Part shown: positions 13,101 through 24,020 of the stretch, piece after piece
How positions within the stretch are numbered: position 1 is the stretch's first letter
Layout: each line of letters starts with the position of its first letter
Assembly: GCA_022885665.1 (NCBI GenBank)
Contig: JAGQDJ010000181.1
Location: forward strand, 47,283 to 111,282
Direction: 5' to 3'
Length of the DNA stretch: 64,000 nucleotides
Source of the DNA: Triops longicaudatus
Taxonomy: Eukaryota > Arthropoda > Branchiopoda > Notostraca > Triopsidae
The notes under the pieces: generated by a model
Seen by the model: only the letters and a program-made list of their open reading frames with translations
What the model was told of the DNA's origin: nothing
The model's database searches: none
Program-made: the position numbers and the translations under genes

Positions 13101-14181
13101 ACAATCAAGTAAAACGAAAAAATTAGTTAACACGAAAAATCGATTATCAGGAAAAAGTTGGAGTATAAATAATACAACATAATGCAAGCGCCATTTAAAG
13201 GATGCTATTTTGTTACTTTATTGGTCTATTATAATCTGCGTGATTTTTGTGCACCGATTTTAGTGTACTAATTTTTCTGTTTCATTAGTTAATGCGCTTG
13301 AACTCCGAAGGGCAGCTGGGCGTAGGAGAACGCTGTGTAAACGCAGATAACCAAGGAGTGAAGCTGGTAGTGTGTAGGTTGGGCACTGTGGATGGCCCTT
13401 GGCAATACGACGAGGTACTTTTGCCTTAAAAATGATTCTTTATTTTATTTTCACCATTAGCGTTTCCTACGTATTGTTTTATTATATTTTTCATATATTA
13501 AACTGTCCGTACTCTTTTCCTTTAAAATTGGAATCACAAACTCAGTAATGAGGCAAGTTTTTGAAGAACCTAAAGGACGGATAATACGTGCACTTTGCGC
13601 ATGCACTGTCAGTCTTTTCAACCTTTTACCTCTTGCCTTACTTATTTTCTACCAACTTGCGAGCAATAAATTTGTTTATTCTCTTTTTTTTTTTGGAAAA
13701 TAAATGTAAAAATTCAACATTAAGTTCCTAACCATTACATTTTGTTTGTGTTTTCTTTGGTAGTCTTTTCAGTGTTCTGATTTACGTTAAAATTCTCTAC
13801 GAACTTTAAAGGTGCTATTTAGTGTAATTTATATAAAAAGCACTTAGCAAGCGATAGGACATAAGCTAACATTACTTTTGTCCTCCAGGTACTTTTTTGT
13901 CTTATTTTCTTATATTTTCTTTTTCGAATTGTTTTTTTCAGTCAGTTTTTTTATTGTGTTAGGTTTTGTTTCTTTGTAACAGCAATTTTGTCGATTTTTC
14001 TGTTTTAGTAATCTATTTTCGTTTCATTTATTCGTTTCAGTCAAGCAAGACTCTGCTGCACAAAGTATTGCGGCGCTGTTTGGCTGTTCATCCGCAAACG
14101 AACCACCTGACCTTACTGCCGTGTGACCCGGGCAATAATTATCACAAATGGGAATTCCGAGCATTGCAACCCAAGTGGTAG
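10123..14181 (+). CDS. Polypeptide N-acetylgalactosaminyltransferase (GT27), Pgant7/GALNT7-like
   Basis: This Golgi type II membrane enzyme starts mucin-type O-glycosylation by transferring GalNAc from UDP-GalNAc to Ser/Thr. Exons: 10123-10283(?), 10345-10563, 10787-10953, 11051-11258, 11332-11508, 12208-12325, 12402-12527, 12788-13108, 13289-13414, 14041-14181, about 587 aa. A short basic cytoplasmic tail and a Leu/Ala-rich transmembrane helix (residues about 11-30) open the protein. The catalytic domain has the SVVIVFHNEGWSTLLRTV block, the metal-binding Asp-Ala-His near 231-233, WGGENFE near 340-346 and the RVGH histidine near 368. A ricin-B lectin domain with QCLD, RCVNAD and RCLAVH repeats follows (about 470-580). 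All exon joins from exon 2 on are in phase; the exon 1/2 join is not secure. Subfamily is assigned from remembered insect Pgant7-like sequences and is less certain than the family. Confidence 0.92.
11509..12207 (+). other. Intron 5 of the GalNAc-transferase gene
   Basis: AT-rich intron, 699 nt, with donor GTACGT after CCATACAA and acceptor AACACAG. A shorter relative, the intron at 13415-14040, is similarly AT-rich. No embedded gene is seen in either. Confidence 0.7.
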
Positions 14182-14649
14182 TATGTAGTTCGAAAGATCA
14201 CCAATACGTTGTAAAGGTTGACATTCCATGATTAAGAACGCTAAAAGCATATCATAGCTGACATTTGCCTCTATTTTGGTTGAAGAAAGGAAAATATCGA
14301 AACAAATTTCTCACGTGCAAAAAAAAATTACGGATTGAGATACTGGAACTGAAGTGTTATTTTATCTATGTTGAAAGCCTAAAGGTTAGTTTCGGGGTTA
14401 TGTTTTTTTTTTTTTCATTATTATGGCTTTGGGTCATCCCAGTGCTTATGGAGAGGAACAATTTGTGATGTATTATATACTAATTGGGGTGGGGGGTTAT
14501 TTCGTGCCTTATTTCCGACACTTGCGAGCCAAGTGATATGGCACAGTTGAGACGAGTACAAGCCCTTTCTATTGAAATACCTTGGTTCGCTTTGACTAAA
14601 AAAAAAAAAGAAATAAGGCGTTATATGTTTGCAAAAGTAATATTCTTGA

Positions 14650-14659
14650 AATAAATAAA
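14650..14659 (+). terminator. Candidate poly-A signals of the GalNAc-transferase gene
   Basis: Two overlapping AATAAA hexamers lie about 470 nt after the stop codon on the coding strand. Position and strand fit a 3' end, but nothing in the sequence proves use. Confidence 0.45.
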
Positions 14660-15379
14660 AGGCGTAATAGGAATAAGTGTAATAGAAAACAGAAAAACTG
14701 AGAAAGCTGAGAAAAAAAGAACTTGGTGAAAATACAGGATCATAGATAAAAGATTGCCATTTCATGACATTGTCATGTGGCTTTGATCTTTTCTTTATAG
14801 GATTGCAAACACCTCTGGGTGTTGGTAGAAATATCTATCTTACCTCTTTTTCCGTACAATGCCGACAGACCTTAGCCTAAAAAAAGTACTTAAAAGAAAC
14901 CCGAGCCCATTTCGTTCCGTAAAGTCAAATCCAACTCCAAGCACAAAGCCTCTCTTCGCTCAAAAAATCAAGCTCAAATCTAAATCCAAGCCCTGATGAA
15001 AAAGGCTTAAATCATACCGAAACCTTCTGGCTGGATTTTCAAGTTCCACGATAAGACCACTCGTTTATTTTACCGCATAACTTTTATACATTTCTATATT
15101 TATTGTGTACACGTCTTGTTGCAGAAAATTGAAAAGGAAAATTGTTGTAAAAAATAGCGAAATCCAATGAAAGAATTTTTCGTGAAATTGGTTTGTAAAA
15201 ATTACTTTCAGGTATCGAATTAAATTGGAAGTTGCTCGGCTTGACGCGGAGTAAACCTCAAAACAAGTATCGCATGTAACATTGAAGGTCATATCCGCAA
15301 ACTTTATCCGTAACCCTTTACAACGGAAAATAAATTTATAAACGCATGATCACTTTTGAACACTTAGGAGTTGACGGTC

Positions 15380-15383
<4 letters not shown>

Positions 15384-15418
<35 letters not shown>
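15384..15418 (+). repeat. Poly-A tract of 35 nt
   Basis: An uninterrupted run of A. It could be a simple homopolymer or the tail of an old retroposed sequence; the flanks show no recognisable retroelement. Confidence 0.85.
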
Positions 15419-15421
<3 letters not shown>

Positions 15422-15666
15422 TAGCTTATATAGCGCCTAAGTCGACTTTCTATATTTTACCTTCTTTCGCGTTTCAATTTGAAGCTTTGTATGTCAGAGT
15501 GAATTTTGGCATAATGTCTAGAAGAGGGTTGGGACAAAAGCAACGTTGCGCGAAAGTAACAAAAGCCATAACTTTTTAACGAGAGGTTTCTTATGGCTGC
15601 AAAATATCACGTCATGTCACACACCGTTACGTAGCATTATATCAAGTTGCATGTGGAGATTGATGA

Positions 15667-15723
15667 GAATATATCGATTCATTCTCATTCATTATCAATG
15701 ACTGAGAATGAATCGATATATTC
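15667..15723. repeat. Perfect 21-bp inverted repeat (foldback)
   Basis: Arms at 15667-15687 and 15703-15723 are exact reverse complements, separated by a 15-nt loop. Each arm contains ATCGAT. Transcribed, it would form a stable hairpin. It might be a remnant of a foldback element; it is short for a microRNA precursor. Confidence 0.8.
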
Positions 15724-16075
15724 AATAATAAAAGATGGGGGGCAGTGTTTTTTCGCCCGTTGCGTGCACTTTAAATGACCAAAAAATTTTCACAATATTT
15801 TTTAAAGTCATTGAGTGCTATTGAACAAGACTTGAAAATCTCCGGTATCAGAGTCTCTAAGCTATTTTTTCAGGGAGACCTAGAAATTCCAAGACACCCG
15901 TTGAAACGGTTGTAACACATGATTTCCTGACCATGGCAACGAGCCCTGAAAAAAGGCAACGCTGCATGGCTTTACTTGCTTTGGAGTTCAGAACTGTTGG
16001 GTGTGAGGCAATCCCATCACACACAGAAGGACAATAGTTGTCTTAAGTACATGAAGTTACGGTAAATGATTATGA

Positions 16076-16209
16076 CAGTGGCGGACTGGCTTGCAAGCGG
16101 CCCATGCGGAAATTGTTAGCAACGGACCCATTAAACGTATTCAAAGTTATTACGAAGAAGTAAGCTCTGGCCAATAAAGGCATTTGCCACGATGGCTAGT
16201 CCGTCCCTG
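16076..16209 (+). mobile_element. hAT-like MITE (134 bp, non-autonomous)
   Basis: The ends are imperfect terminal inverted repeats: CAGTGGCGGACTGG at the left, and the reverse complement of the right end reads CAGGGACGGACTAG. The CAG.G start is typical of hAT elements. It is flanked by an 8-bp near-duplication, GATTATGA (16068-16075) and GATTACGA (16210-16217), matching the 8-bp target-site duplication of hAT transposons. There is no coding capacity. A degenerate relative lies at 9.5 kb. Confidence 0.75.
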
Positions 16210-19200
16210 GATTACGAAGAAAACATCTCTAGTCGGTAAAAACAACACAAAAATTGCTCATCTTTAGGACATCGTCAGGGGAATGGTGTGTCGTTTGAAA
16301 ATGGTGCCTGCACAACACGTTGCATTTGTCTGTTTATTTATACAATTTTGTACTATTTATACAACTTTATACAAACTAAAAATTACGTGACTGTGACTGC
16401 AAACTTTAGTTACGATACGTTTGTTGTATCCTAAGACTTTGATTGGTAAAGTTTTCAATGGGAAAACGCATGCTCAACACGATGTTACTTTTGTTTCCAA
16501 GGGTTACACGGTTATAACAAACAAAGATCTACTTTGAAGGCTAATTTTTTCTTATTTTATGTTTTTACGAAGCAAACCATAAATTAACAGAGAGCAGAGA
16601 TACACCTGCATCTAACGGTTGTACAATCAGTTGTAAAGTTCGTGTTATGAGAAAAAAGTGACAAATCGCGAAATGTTACTATTGTCCCTACCCTCGTCTA
16701 ATTGTATTTCAGGCATGTGGGGCGCTCGAATGGATTCTGGCAAACGGGAAAATCTAAGAAGTTGTTTTTCAAAGACAAAAGAGGATGCTGTGTGCCAAAG
16801 GAATACGAATAATTTTGATCAGGATCAGGATGTGTTTGATCGCTCTTCTACGTTCAATCGGGAATCATGACGTAATACCTATAATTATTTCTTGTTATCT
16901 TTATTAGGTCTAATGATAAGCAAATTACGAAACTTACTGTTCATTTATAAGGTTCGCCACGAGTCGTTTTACTGCCATGAGTATTCTAATCTATTGCTGC
17001 CGTTTCCAACGAAAAGAACAGGCCATGAATTCGTTGGTGGTCAGGTTCACAGTTTCAGCCCGCTTGCTAGATGTTCTCCTCGCTTCCGTCCAAAAGACCA
17101 CCAAGACTGGGGATATTGTTAGAATTACGCAAGTAATGAAACTAGTTTCTCTTCACGGCTTGAATTTTTTTCAATACATTGAATATTAAATCCTTTAGCG
17201 ATAAACACCGTGATTCGCTTGATTGAAAGAGGATTAAATAGCAAGAATATTTGGTGAAGAATGAAGACATCTTTGAAAAATACTTGGTAAGCCTTAAAGC
17301 CTTTAAGCGAAGTTCACAACTTTGCGCAACTCTGATCAGGACATACAAAGTGAGCTTTCGTATCGACACCGCGCTCGAAATATATAAGAAGAAGAATTTT
17401 TAGTGCAAGAATCCTTAAAACCCATGAAACGTTTTTGACGCAGTCGACATCTGTTTCAAAAGTTAAAGCTCCTGCATGCAGCGGCCGAAAATCTCTCTGA
17501 AAGTTACCCAAAATAGTTTCTGAAAGTAATTTGGTAAGAACTGGTGTCTATGACAAAGCAAAACCTCACAAAGTTTCACGGGATATTTGACAGTTTTCGC
17601 AAGATCGTCGCAAACTTTTCGTGCCACTTCCCAAGTTGGTACGGAGTGAGCTTAAGGAATGAAAGTAAATGAAAGCTTTTACATCATTGCTCTTGTTATT
17701 GTAAATGAAAATTAGAAGAGAAAACACTTTTACTTTCTCCCAGGACTCATTTTTACAAGTATCCAGCTTACTACACAGATTTACCCCGTCTCGCGTGTGT
17801 TACGCACTATCCCTTTCAGTGCTACAAAGGGAATGATATTCGAGTTACGAGATAAGAGAGCTGAAAAACTTCCACGTTTAACGCGTTCGAGCAAGATTAA
17901 TTATTTTCGAGGTGCGTCACACCCAACGTAGAGAAATCTCGACGGAGACTAAAAATTCCTCTGTCCGTTGTCCTACACTAGGTCCGTCATATTTCGAGGT
18001 CTCTTACTACCGAATTTGTGTACAGAAGGATGGGTGTTTGACACATCCTTTGCGACAGTAAAGTTACTGCGCGTAAAGAGAATGTGGCCTGCTTTGGAAT
18101 GTTCGAAAGCACAGTCCATTAATTTGTAGCCGTGAATTGAATTATGTAAGTCAACAAAGTTAATTGAACTAATGAACATTTCAAAACATCGCAATACCAG
18201 CTATACAATATATTTTTCATACTTTTACTATCGAGAAACTTTTTCTAGAGGAAGCTAATTTGTCAATTCTATTTTGTCGAACGACTCTTATTAATTCTCG
18301 ATCCGATTGGTCAAAATATTGGCAAATTTCTACATGCAAAACCGGCTTTTTATGGCCGATAACTAGGAAAAATTAAATACAATAACAAAAAGTTAAAGAC
18401 GGCAACATAGCTACTAAAGGGAAGGTGTTTCACTTACGCGGTACGCGACGATTTAAAGTACAAAATGATTTCCAAATTTGAGCAGGAATCTTCGTTTTGA
18501 GTTTTAATAAATTTAACGCTTTAAAAACGTTTTAGAGTCTTATTCGAGCAAATTGCTTAATCCTTTAAGTAGGGACTTTTATCTTTCCAATAAAATTATC
18601 CATTTTCCTCTATTTACGGCGGCTTCAGCTCATCTTGCACATTAGGACGTCGAAAAACAGACCCAGTCCCGTACATGTTGCGCAGTTTTTCATTACTGCG
18701 GCAACCAACAGAGATTGAAGACGTTTATTTTAAAGTATTTTAAATGGTGTTAAGCTTGTATGACACTGGTAGTGTTGCCGGTATACTCAAATCCTTTATG
18801 GGAGAAAACATGTACAAACAGTCCAAGAATAATGAAAAAAAATCACTTTGACAATAATGTTGCTGTCGAAGGAAGTAAATAGGTGCAGTATTTTGATGAA
18901 GACTAGAGCAGTATTTCTGATTTTTTTTTCTTTTACGTTTTTATGTGGCAAGAAAAACGGAATCGACCAGGTACTTTTCGTGGAATTTTGAAATTGTAAC
19001 ATTTAGTTTGTCCGTATTGTGGAATGGGAATATCTACAGTTCTTGTTTAATTTCGTTTGGCCTCTGCACCATCCACGATGTTCTTATCGTTTGCTGTATT
19101 TTTTTTATCCCACAATTTTTGTATACCGGGGCCCTTTGTATATTTTTGTATATTAAGGCTGCATTTAAACCTTCTGTTACGCTGATCATTGTGTTGACCA

Positions 19201-19565
19201 CAGTAGGCTTGAAAGTGGCTTTATACGCGGGACGGTCTCGTGTGTAGGCCTACTTGTAAATGATCCAGTTGTGCTACCAACAGTCTACCTTGCTGAAAAT
19301 TACAAAAGGCCCGGACTTCCAATAGTACGCTGGACACGTTCCCCCTCTTATTGAGCTCGTCCCTTAGGTCGTGGCTTGCGAGCAACGTTAGTGTCCATTA
19401 TAAACGGGTACTGATGTACCTGTGTTACTTGGCGAATACAAATGCACCGACTTCTTATTTACTTCACTTAGGTTTGGTCATAAAGTAGTTTGTTGTCACT
19501 CTTCTTTTCAATTCTGCGTAAAAAGTTCTAAGTAAACAATGATCGAAGTGGACAAATAAAACGAA

Positions 19566-19571
19566 TTTATT
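19566..19571 (-). terminator. Candidate poly-A signal of BiP
   Basis: TTTATT on the plus strand is AATAAA on the minus strand, about 350 nt beyond the BiP stop codon, with no earlier perfect hexamer noticed in the 3' UTR. Confidence 0.5.
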
Positions 19572-19924
19572 GCAATTATTTTGGAAACCTTGTATTCTCC
19601 TTCACAACTCCCCCGCCCCAAATCGTCCAATAAATATGTTTTCGCTGGAACGATCGTAAAAAAATTGCCCTGAAAACTTCACTCCACAAATACTCACACA
19701 CTCACGTATCACACCCATACACTTGACAACAGCAACAAACCTGCCATTCATAGTTGCACAGCAAACTTAAGTTTAATCGAACAGAGGGGAGACGGGAGAT
19801 GTAAAAAAGTCCCACAATCTTCTTTTCCTTAATTTTGGTTTCTTTTTTTTTTTCTGTTCGTCATAATTTCCCTCTTTTGTTTGAGAATGTCTTTGTTATG
19901 TAAATACAGTATGTCGAATTATTT

Positions 19925-22306
19925 TTACAATTCGTCTTTTCCTGCGTCTTCATCGTCTTCCTCCTTCGGCGGGGCGCCACCTGCCCCTTGGTACAACTTG
20001 GCAATAATGGGTTGAACCACATCCTCAGCTTCCTTCTTCTGCTTCTTGTAATCTTCCACATCGGCTTCTTGGTTGTTTTCCATCCACTTGATCTTCTCGT
20101 CGATCACAGCTTCGATCTTCTCCTTCTCTTCGTCCGACAACTTGCCGCCCAACTTGTCCTTTTCGCCCAACTGGTTCTTCAGCGAGTAAACGTAGCCTTC
20201 GAGTTCGTTGCGGGCCTCCACGCGCTCCTTGATCCTCTTGTCTTCGTCAGCGAACTTCTCGGCGTCCTTGATCATGCGCTCAATGTCTTCGGGCGTCAAG
20301 CGATTCTGGTCGTTGGTGATGACGATCTTCTCCCGGTTGCCGGTACCCTTGTCTTCAGCTGATACTTGCAAGATGCCGTTGGCGTCGATTTCGAAAGTGA
20401 CTTCGATCTGAGGAACGCCACGGGGTGCGGGAGGAATGCCAGTCAAGTCGAATTTGCCTAGCAAGTGGTTGTCTTTGGTCATGGGACGCTCGCCTTCGAA
20501 GACTTGGATAGTCACAGTGTGTTGGTTGTCGGCAGCGGTGGAGAAAACTTGCGACTTCTTGGTGGGAATGACAGTGTTGCGAGGAATCAACTTGGTCATC
20601 ACGCCGCCGACAGTTTCGATACCTATTAAAAACAAGTAAACAGATTAATTTACTACTGTCCTCGTCGTTAAGCTTTAGCTATTTTAATTCTATATCAATT
20701 CATATTTTATTTAAATTTTTTCGGTTTTGTTCTTCATAATTCTTATTGGTTTTAATGCGCATATTGTTTTTATACAGATAATGACCACTTAATGTTTCGT
20801 GGAATTATTGAAAAAGGTTTGATTATTATTATTAGAAAAAGAAGTCGAGCTTTTTTTACCCATAGTAAGAGGATTGACGTCCAACAAGACCAAATCGCCA
20901 GTATCTTGTTCACCGGACAAAACGCCCGCCTGGACGGCAGCACCGTAAGCAACAGCTTCGTCCGGGTTGATACCACGAGAGGGCTCTTTGCCGTTAAAAA
21001 ATTCCTTGACCAACTGCTGGACTTTCGGGATACGAGTAGAACCGCCCACCAAGACGATTTCATCGACGTCAGTCTTTTTCATGTCAGCGTCTTCCAAGAC
21101 TTTCTGGACGGGTTTCAGGGTGGAGCGGAAGAGGTCCATATTGAGTTCTTCGAACTTGGCACGAGTAAGAGTCTCAGAAAAGTCGTCGCCCTCGAAGAAG
21201 GATTCGATTTCGATGCGGACTTGGTGAGCTGAAGAGAGGGCACGCTTGGCCTTTTCGACTTCGCGACGGAGTTTCTGCACAGCGCGGTTGTCCTTGCGGA
21301 TGTCCTTGCCCTTCTTCTTCTTGTACAGTTTGATAAAGTGGTCCATCACACGCTGGTCGAAGTCTTCACCGCCCAAGTGAGTGTCACCGTTGGTGGCCAC
21401 AACCTGTGAAGGAAACAATCGAAATTATTAAATGTTTCGTGCTTATCTTATAATTAATGAAGTTCTTGAAAATGAATGAGATATTTGAAATTGAAGTTCA
21501 TAGTAACTCAGGTTTTACCTCAAAGACGCCATTGTCGATGGTTAAGAGCGAAACGTCGAAGGTACCGCCTCCCAAATCGAAGACCAGGATGTTCTTCTCG
21601 CCTTCTTTCTTGTCCAAGCCATAAGCAATAGCAGCAGCAGTGGGTTCGTTGATGATACGCATGACCGTGAGACCGGCGATGACACCAGCGTCTTTGGTGG
21701 CTTGACGCTGGGCGTCGTTGAAGTAGGCGGGGACGGTAACGACGGCGTGGGTGACTTTCTTGCCCAAGTAAGCTTCAGCGACTTCCTTCATTTTGCCCAA
21801 AACCATGGCGGAGATTTCTTCGGGGGTGAAGACCTTGGTGCCTTGGGAAGTTTCCACTTGGATGTGGGGTTTGCGGTTCTTATCGATGACTTTAAAGGGG
21901 AAGAACTTGAGGTCATGTTGGACGGAAGAGTCAGTGAATTCGCGGCCGATCAAACGCTTGACGTCGAAAACGGTGTTTTCGGGGTTGGTGGTCAATTGAT
22001 TCTTGGCGGCGTCACCGATAAGGCGTTCACCTTCAGCGGTAAAGGCGACGTAGGAAGGAGTGATACGGTTACCCTGGTCGTTGGCGATGATTTCAACGCG
22101 GCCGTTCTTGAAGACACCAACACTGTCATAAAATGACACAATTAGTATTTCTCTTTAAATATCTTTGAATTCAAATCTTACCAGGAGTAGGTGGTGCCCA
22201 AGTCAATACCAATGACGGTACCCACATCTTCATTTTTCTTGTCGTCCTTTTTGGCAGCAAGCACAGCTGCTACCAGGAACGGAAGGAGAATCCACGTCAA
22301 CCGCAT
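19925..22306 (-). CDS. HSPA5: BiP/GRP78, ER-lumen Hsp70 chaperone (HSPA5/Hsc70-3)
   Basis: The gene encodes the ATP-dependent Hsp70 of the ER lumen, which binds unfolded secretory proteins and restrains the UPR sensors. Four coding exons (22306-22182, 22122-21519, 21403-20860, 20622-19925) join in phase to 656 aa, the usual BiP length. A signal peptide (MRLTWILLPFLVAAVLA) is followed by an acidic/lysine-rich start, then the Hsp70 ATPase signatures GIDLGTTYSCVGVF, VFDLGGGTFDVS and VLVGGSTRIPKVQQ. The substrate-binding domain leads to an acidic tail ending in the ER-retrieval signal KDEL. Introns are short (59, 115 and 237 nt). A 5' UTR intron is likely (22322-22502). It is head to head with the METTL6 gene, and UPR-type elements lie upstream. 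Confidence 0.98.
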
Positions 22307-22321
22307 TTTCTTTTGTGAAAC

Positions 22322-22502
22322 CTGATAAATGAAAAGCATTGCGTCAGGAAAATATAACATACAGCAACTCCTGTGATTTAAAACTATTTAACAAACTGTT
22401 TAAACGAGGAAGCCGGCTTAATGCCGATCTTCTTAAGTCACACTATATTAAAGTTAATGCTTTTAAACGAACAGCTGATAATTATCAAGGATTCGTACTC
22501 AC
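22322..22502 (-). other. Probable 5' UTR intron of BiP
   Basis: On the minus strand a strong donor (ACAA|GTGAGTACG, exon end 22503) and a good acceptor (CATTTATCAG, exon start 22321) bracket 181 nt directly upstream of the start codon. This leaves only about 15 nt of second-exon leader before the ATG. Inferred from splice-site quality only. Confidence 0.55.
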
Positions 22503-22614
22503 TTGTCAGTTAAGTTTCGTTGTAATTAAATAACACGGAACAACTATGAAATATTTACTTTTCGTGGACAACAATGAACGACTAGTCTATCCACTTCTCG
22601 GAGTATAAGGTGTA

Positions 22615-22622
22615 TGACGTGG
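22615..22622 (+). promoter_or_regulatory. UPRE-type element TGACGTGG
   Basis: An exact match to the XBP1/ATF6 unfolded-protein-response core, about 110 nt upstream of the predicted BiP 5' UTR donor. This is where a BiP promoter element would be expected. Functional assignment is by known biology of BiP promoters. Confidence 0.55.
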
Positions 22623-22663
22623 GTTAGTGAACCGGTCTGCAGCTTATAGCGCTAAAGTCGACT

Positions 22664-22682
22664 CGTGGCTAAATCCGACTGG
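22664..22682 (-). promoter_or_regulatory. ERSE-like element, one mismatch
   Basis: On the minus strand the sequence reads CCAGT, nine bases, then CCACG. The ER stress element is CCAAT-N9-CCACG, so spacing and the CCACG half are exact and one base of the CCAAT half differs. Two perfect CCAAT boxes in the same orientation lie further upstream at 22718-22722 and 22751-22755. Confidence 0.5.
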
Positions 22683-22879
22683 CTGGGAAAACCACATGGT
22701 ATACTTTTCAGTTTTCGATTGGATGACGGAAATGTAGTTGGCCGCTTGTCATTGGCGCACGTAAAGCGCCCATTTGAAAGTGGGTCCTTGGCCTTCTCGA
22801 ACCTACTAGAGCAGACTCGTGTCCCGTTACTGATCGATACCTTCGTTACATATCGAAGAATGTCTCTTTATACCAAAAG

Positions 22880-22887
22880 TATCGATA
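22880..22887 (+). promoter_or_regulatory. DRE-like palindrome TATCGATA
   Basis: A perfect TATCGATA, the DREF-binding motif of insect housekeeping promoters, sits shortly upstream of the inferred METTL6/snoRNA-host 5' exon. A half-match (ATCGATA) lies about 50 nt earlier. Role inferred. Confidence 0.35.
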
Positions 22888-23046
22888 TTTAAACCAACAT
22901 CGACCTAGGCTACAGAGAGAGTGAAAGCTTCTACGCGGCGCAACACTCCGTTCATTCTTTCTTTGGATGCCCAAAGAGTAAGTGAGTTGTGGAAAATCCT
23001 GGAAAAGCATAAAGCAATTCCACGAATGTAGTCTACGACTTATAAG

Positions 23047-23112
23047 GTAAGTAGGTTATTGAATAAGAAACTTTAACTAGTACAAATTATGACCCGATGA
23101 CAATTATTTCAG
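23047..23112 (+). other. Probable 5' UTR intron of the METTL6 transcript
   Basis: The donor TATAAG|GTAAGT and acceptor ATTATTTCAG enclose 66 nt just before the METTL6 start codon. It is too short to host a C/D snoRNA, unlike the downstream introns. Confidence 0.6.
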
Positions 23113-23178
23113 GCGATATTCGTCGCTGATATTCGTCTCCATTGCATGGCTTAGACTGACGTCCACCACGTGGTAGCC

Positions 23179-23985
23179 ATGGCTCAGGAAGAAAGTCCCT
23201 TCAAACGCGTTCTTACTGAAGAAGAGCAAGCCAAGCTCGACAAACAGAACAGCTCCATCGTCCCTGATTTTAAGCAGCGTAAATTAGAAGCCGAAGCTCG
23301 TAAGCATTGGGACGTTTTTTACAAACGCAATGAAGATCGGTTCTTCAAAGACCGTCACTGGACCGTCCGCGAATTCTCTGACCTTGTCAACCTTCCCTCA
23401 GACCAGCAAAAAACCTTGTTCGAAGTAGGTTGCGGCGTTGGCAACTTTTTTTACCCCTTGCTTGAAGAAAAGCTTAACTGGCGCGTCTTTGCTTGCGACT
23501 TTTCACCGCGTGCAATTGACATAGTCCTCAAAGATCCCAAATTTGACCCCGACCGCGTGCAAGCGTTCGTAGCCGATATTACATCCAAAGACTTCCGGTC
23601 ACTATTGCCACCTGGAACGGCTGTCGACGTAGCCAGTCTCATCTTCGTACTATCAGCGATCCACCCTGATAAATTTGCCTACGTTTTGTCCAACATCGCC
23701 CGAGTTTTGAAGCCAGGCGGTTTGTTGCTCTTTCGAGACTACGGTCTCTATGACATGGCACAGATTCGCTTTGGATACGGTAGCAAATTGGGCGAAAATC
23801 TCTACGTGAGGCAAGACGGCACGCGGTCCTATTTCTTCTCTAAAGAGCAAACGGTTCAATTAGCCCAGGAAGCCGGACTTACTGTCGAAAATTGCCAGTA
23901 TATCCAACGAAGAACTGTTAACAAGAAAGAGGGCGTCGACGAGCCACGAATTTTCGTTCAAGGCCAGTTCCGGAAGCCTATTTAA
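23179..23985 (+). CDS. METTL6: METTL6-like tRNA m3C32 methyltransferase
   Basis: A single-exon reading frame of 268 aa, close to METTL6 in length and shorter than METTL2/8. METTL6 enzymes install 3-methylcytidine at position 32 of serine tRNAs, using S-adenosylmethionine. The N-terminal segment SPFKRVLTEEEQAKL and the RKHWDVFYKRNEDRFFKDRHW block are family hallmarks. The Rossmann fold has the SAM-binding motif FEVGCGVGNFFYPL (residues about 81-94), the acidic second strand ACDFSPRAID (105-114), and later LKPGGLLLFRDYG. The start at 23179 sits in GCCATGG; an upstream in-frame GTG is not needed. Three nucleotides after the stop a splice donor opens the first of six snoRNA-bearing introns, so this exon appears to be part of a longer host transcript. 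Confidence 0.93.
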   Translation: MAQEESPFKRVLTEEEQAKLDKQNSSIVPDFKQRKLEAEARKHWDVFYKRNEDRFFKDRHWTVREFSDLVNLPSDQQKTLFEVGCGVGNFFYPLLEEKLNWRVFACDFSPRAIDIVLKDPKFDPDRVQAFVADITSKDFRSLLPPGTAVDVASLIFVLSAIHPDKFAYVLSNIARVLKPGGLLLFRDYGLYDMAQIRFGYGSKLGENLYVRQDGTRSYFFSKEQTVQLAQEAGLTVENCQYIQRRTVNKKEGVDEPRIFVQGQFRKPI

Positions 23986-24020
23986 AAGGTACAAAAAAGA
24001 CGTAATTTTTTAGATTTTAT

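Larger units (their letters stand above)
14660..19560. other. Gene-poor interval
   Basis: Between the convergent 3' ends of the GalNAc-transferase and BiP genes. It holds a long poly-A tract, a perfect foldback, a hAT-like MITE (listed separately) and AT-rich unique sequence. Several 60-100 codon open frames on both strands (for example around 16.7, 17.0 and 19.0 kb) show no domain or clear splice context, and I do not call them genes. Confidence 0.5.

Noticed and set aside
15520..16067. Resemblance of GGTTGGGACAAAAG to mariner-type terminal repeats
   Set aside because: No matching second end, no transposase fragment and no TA duplication that I could identify.
19988..22136. Long plus-strand open frames opposite BiP
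   Set aside because: These are antisense shadows of the GC3-biased BiP coding exons.
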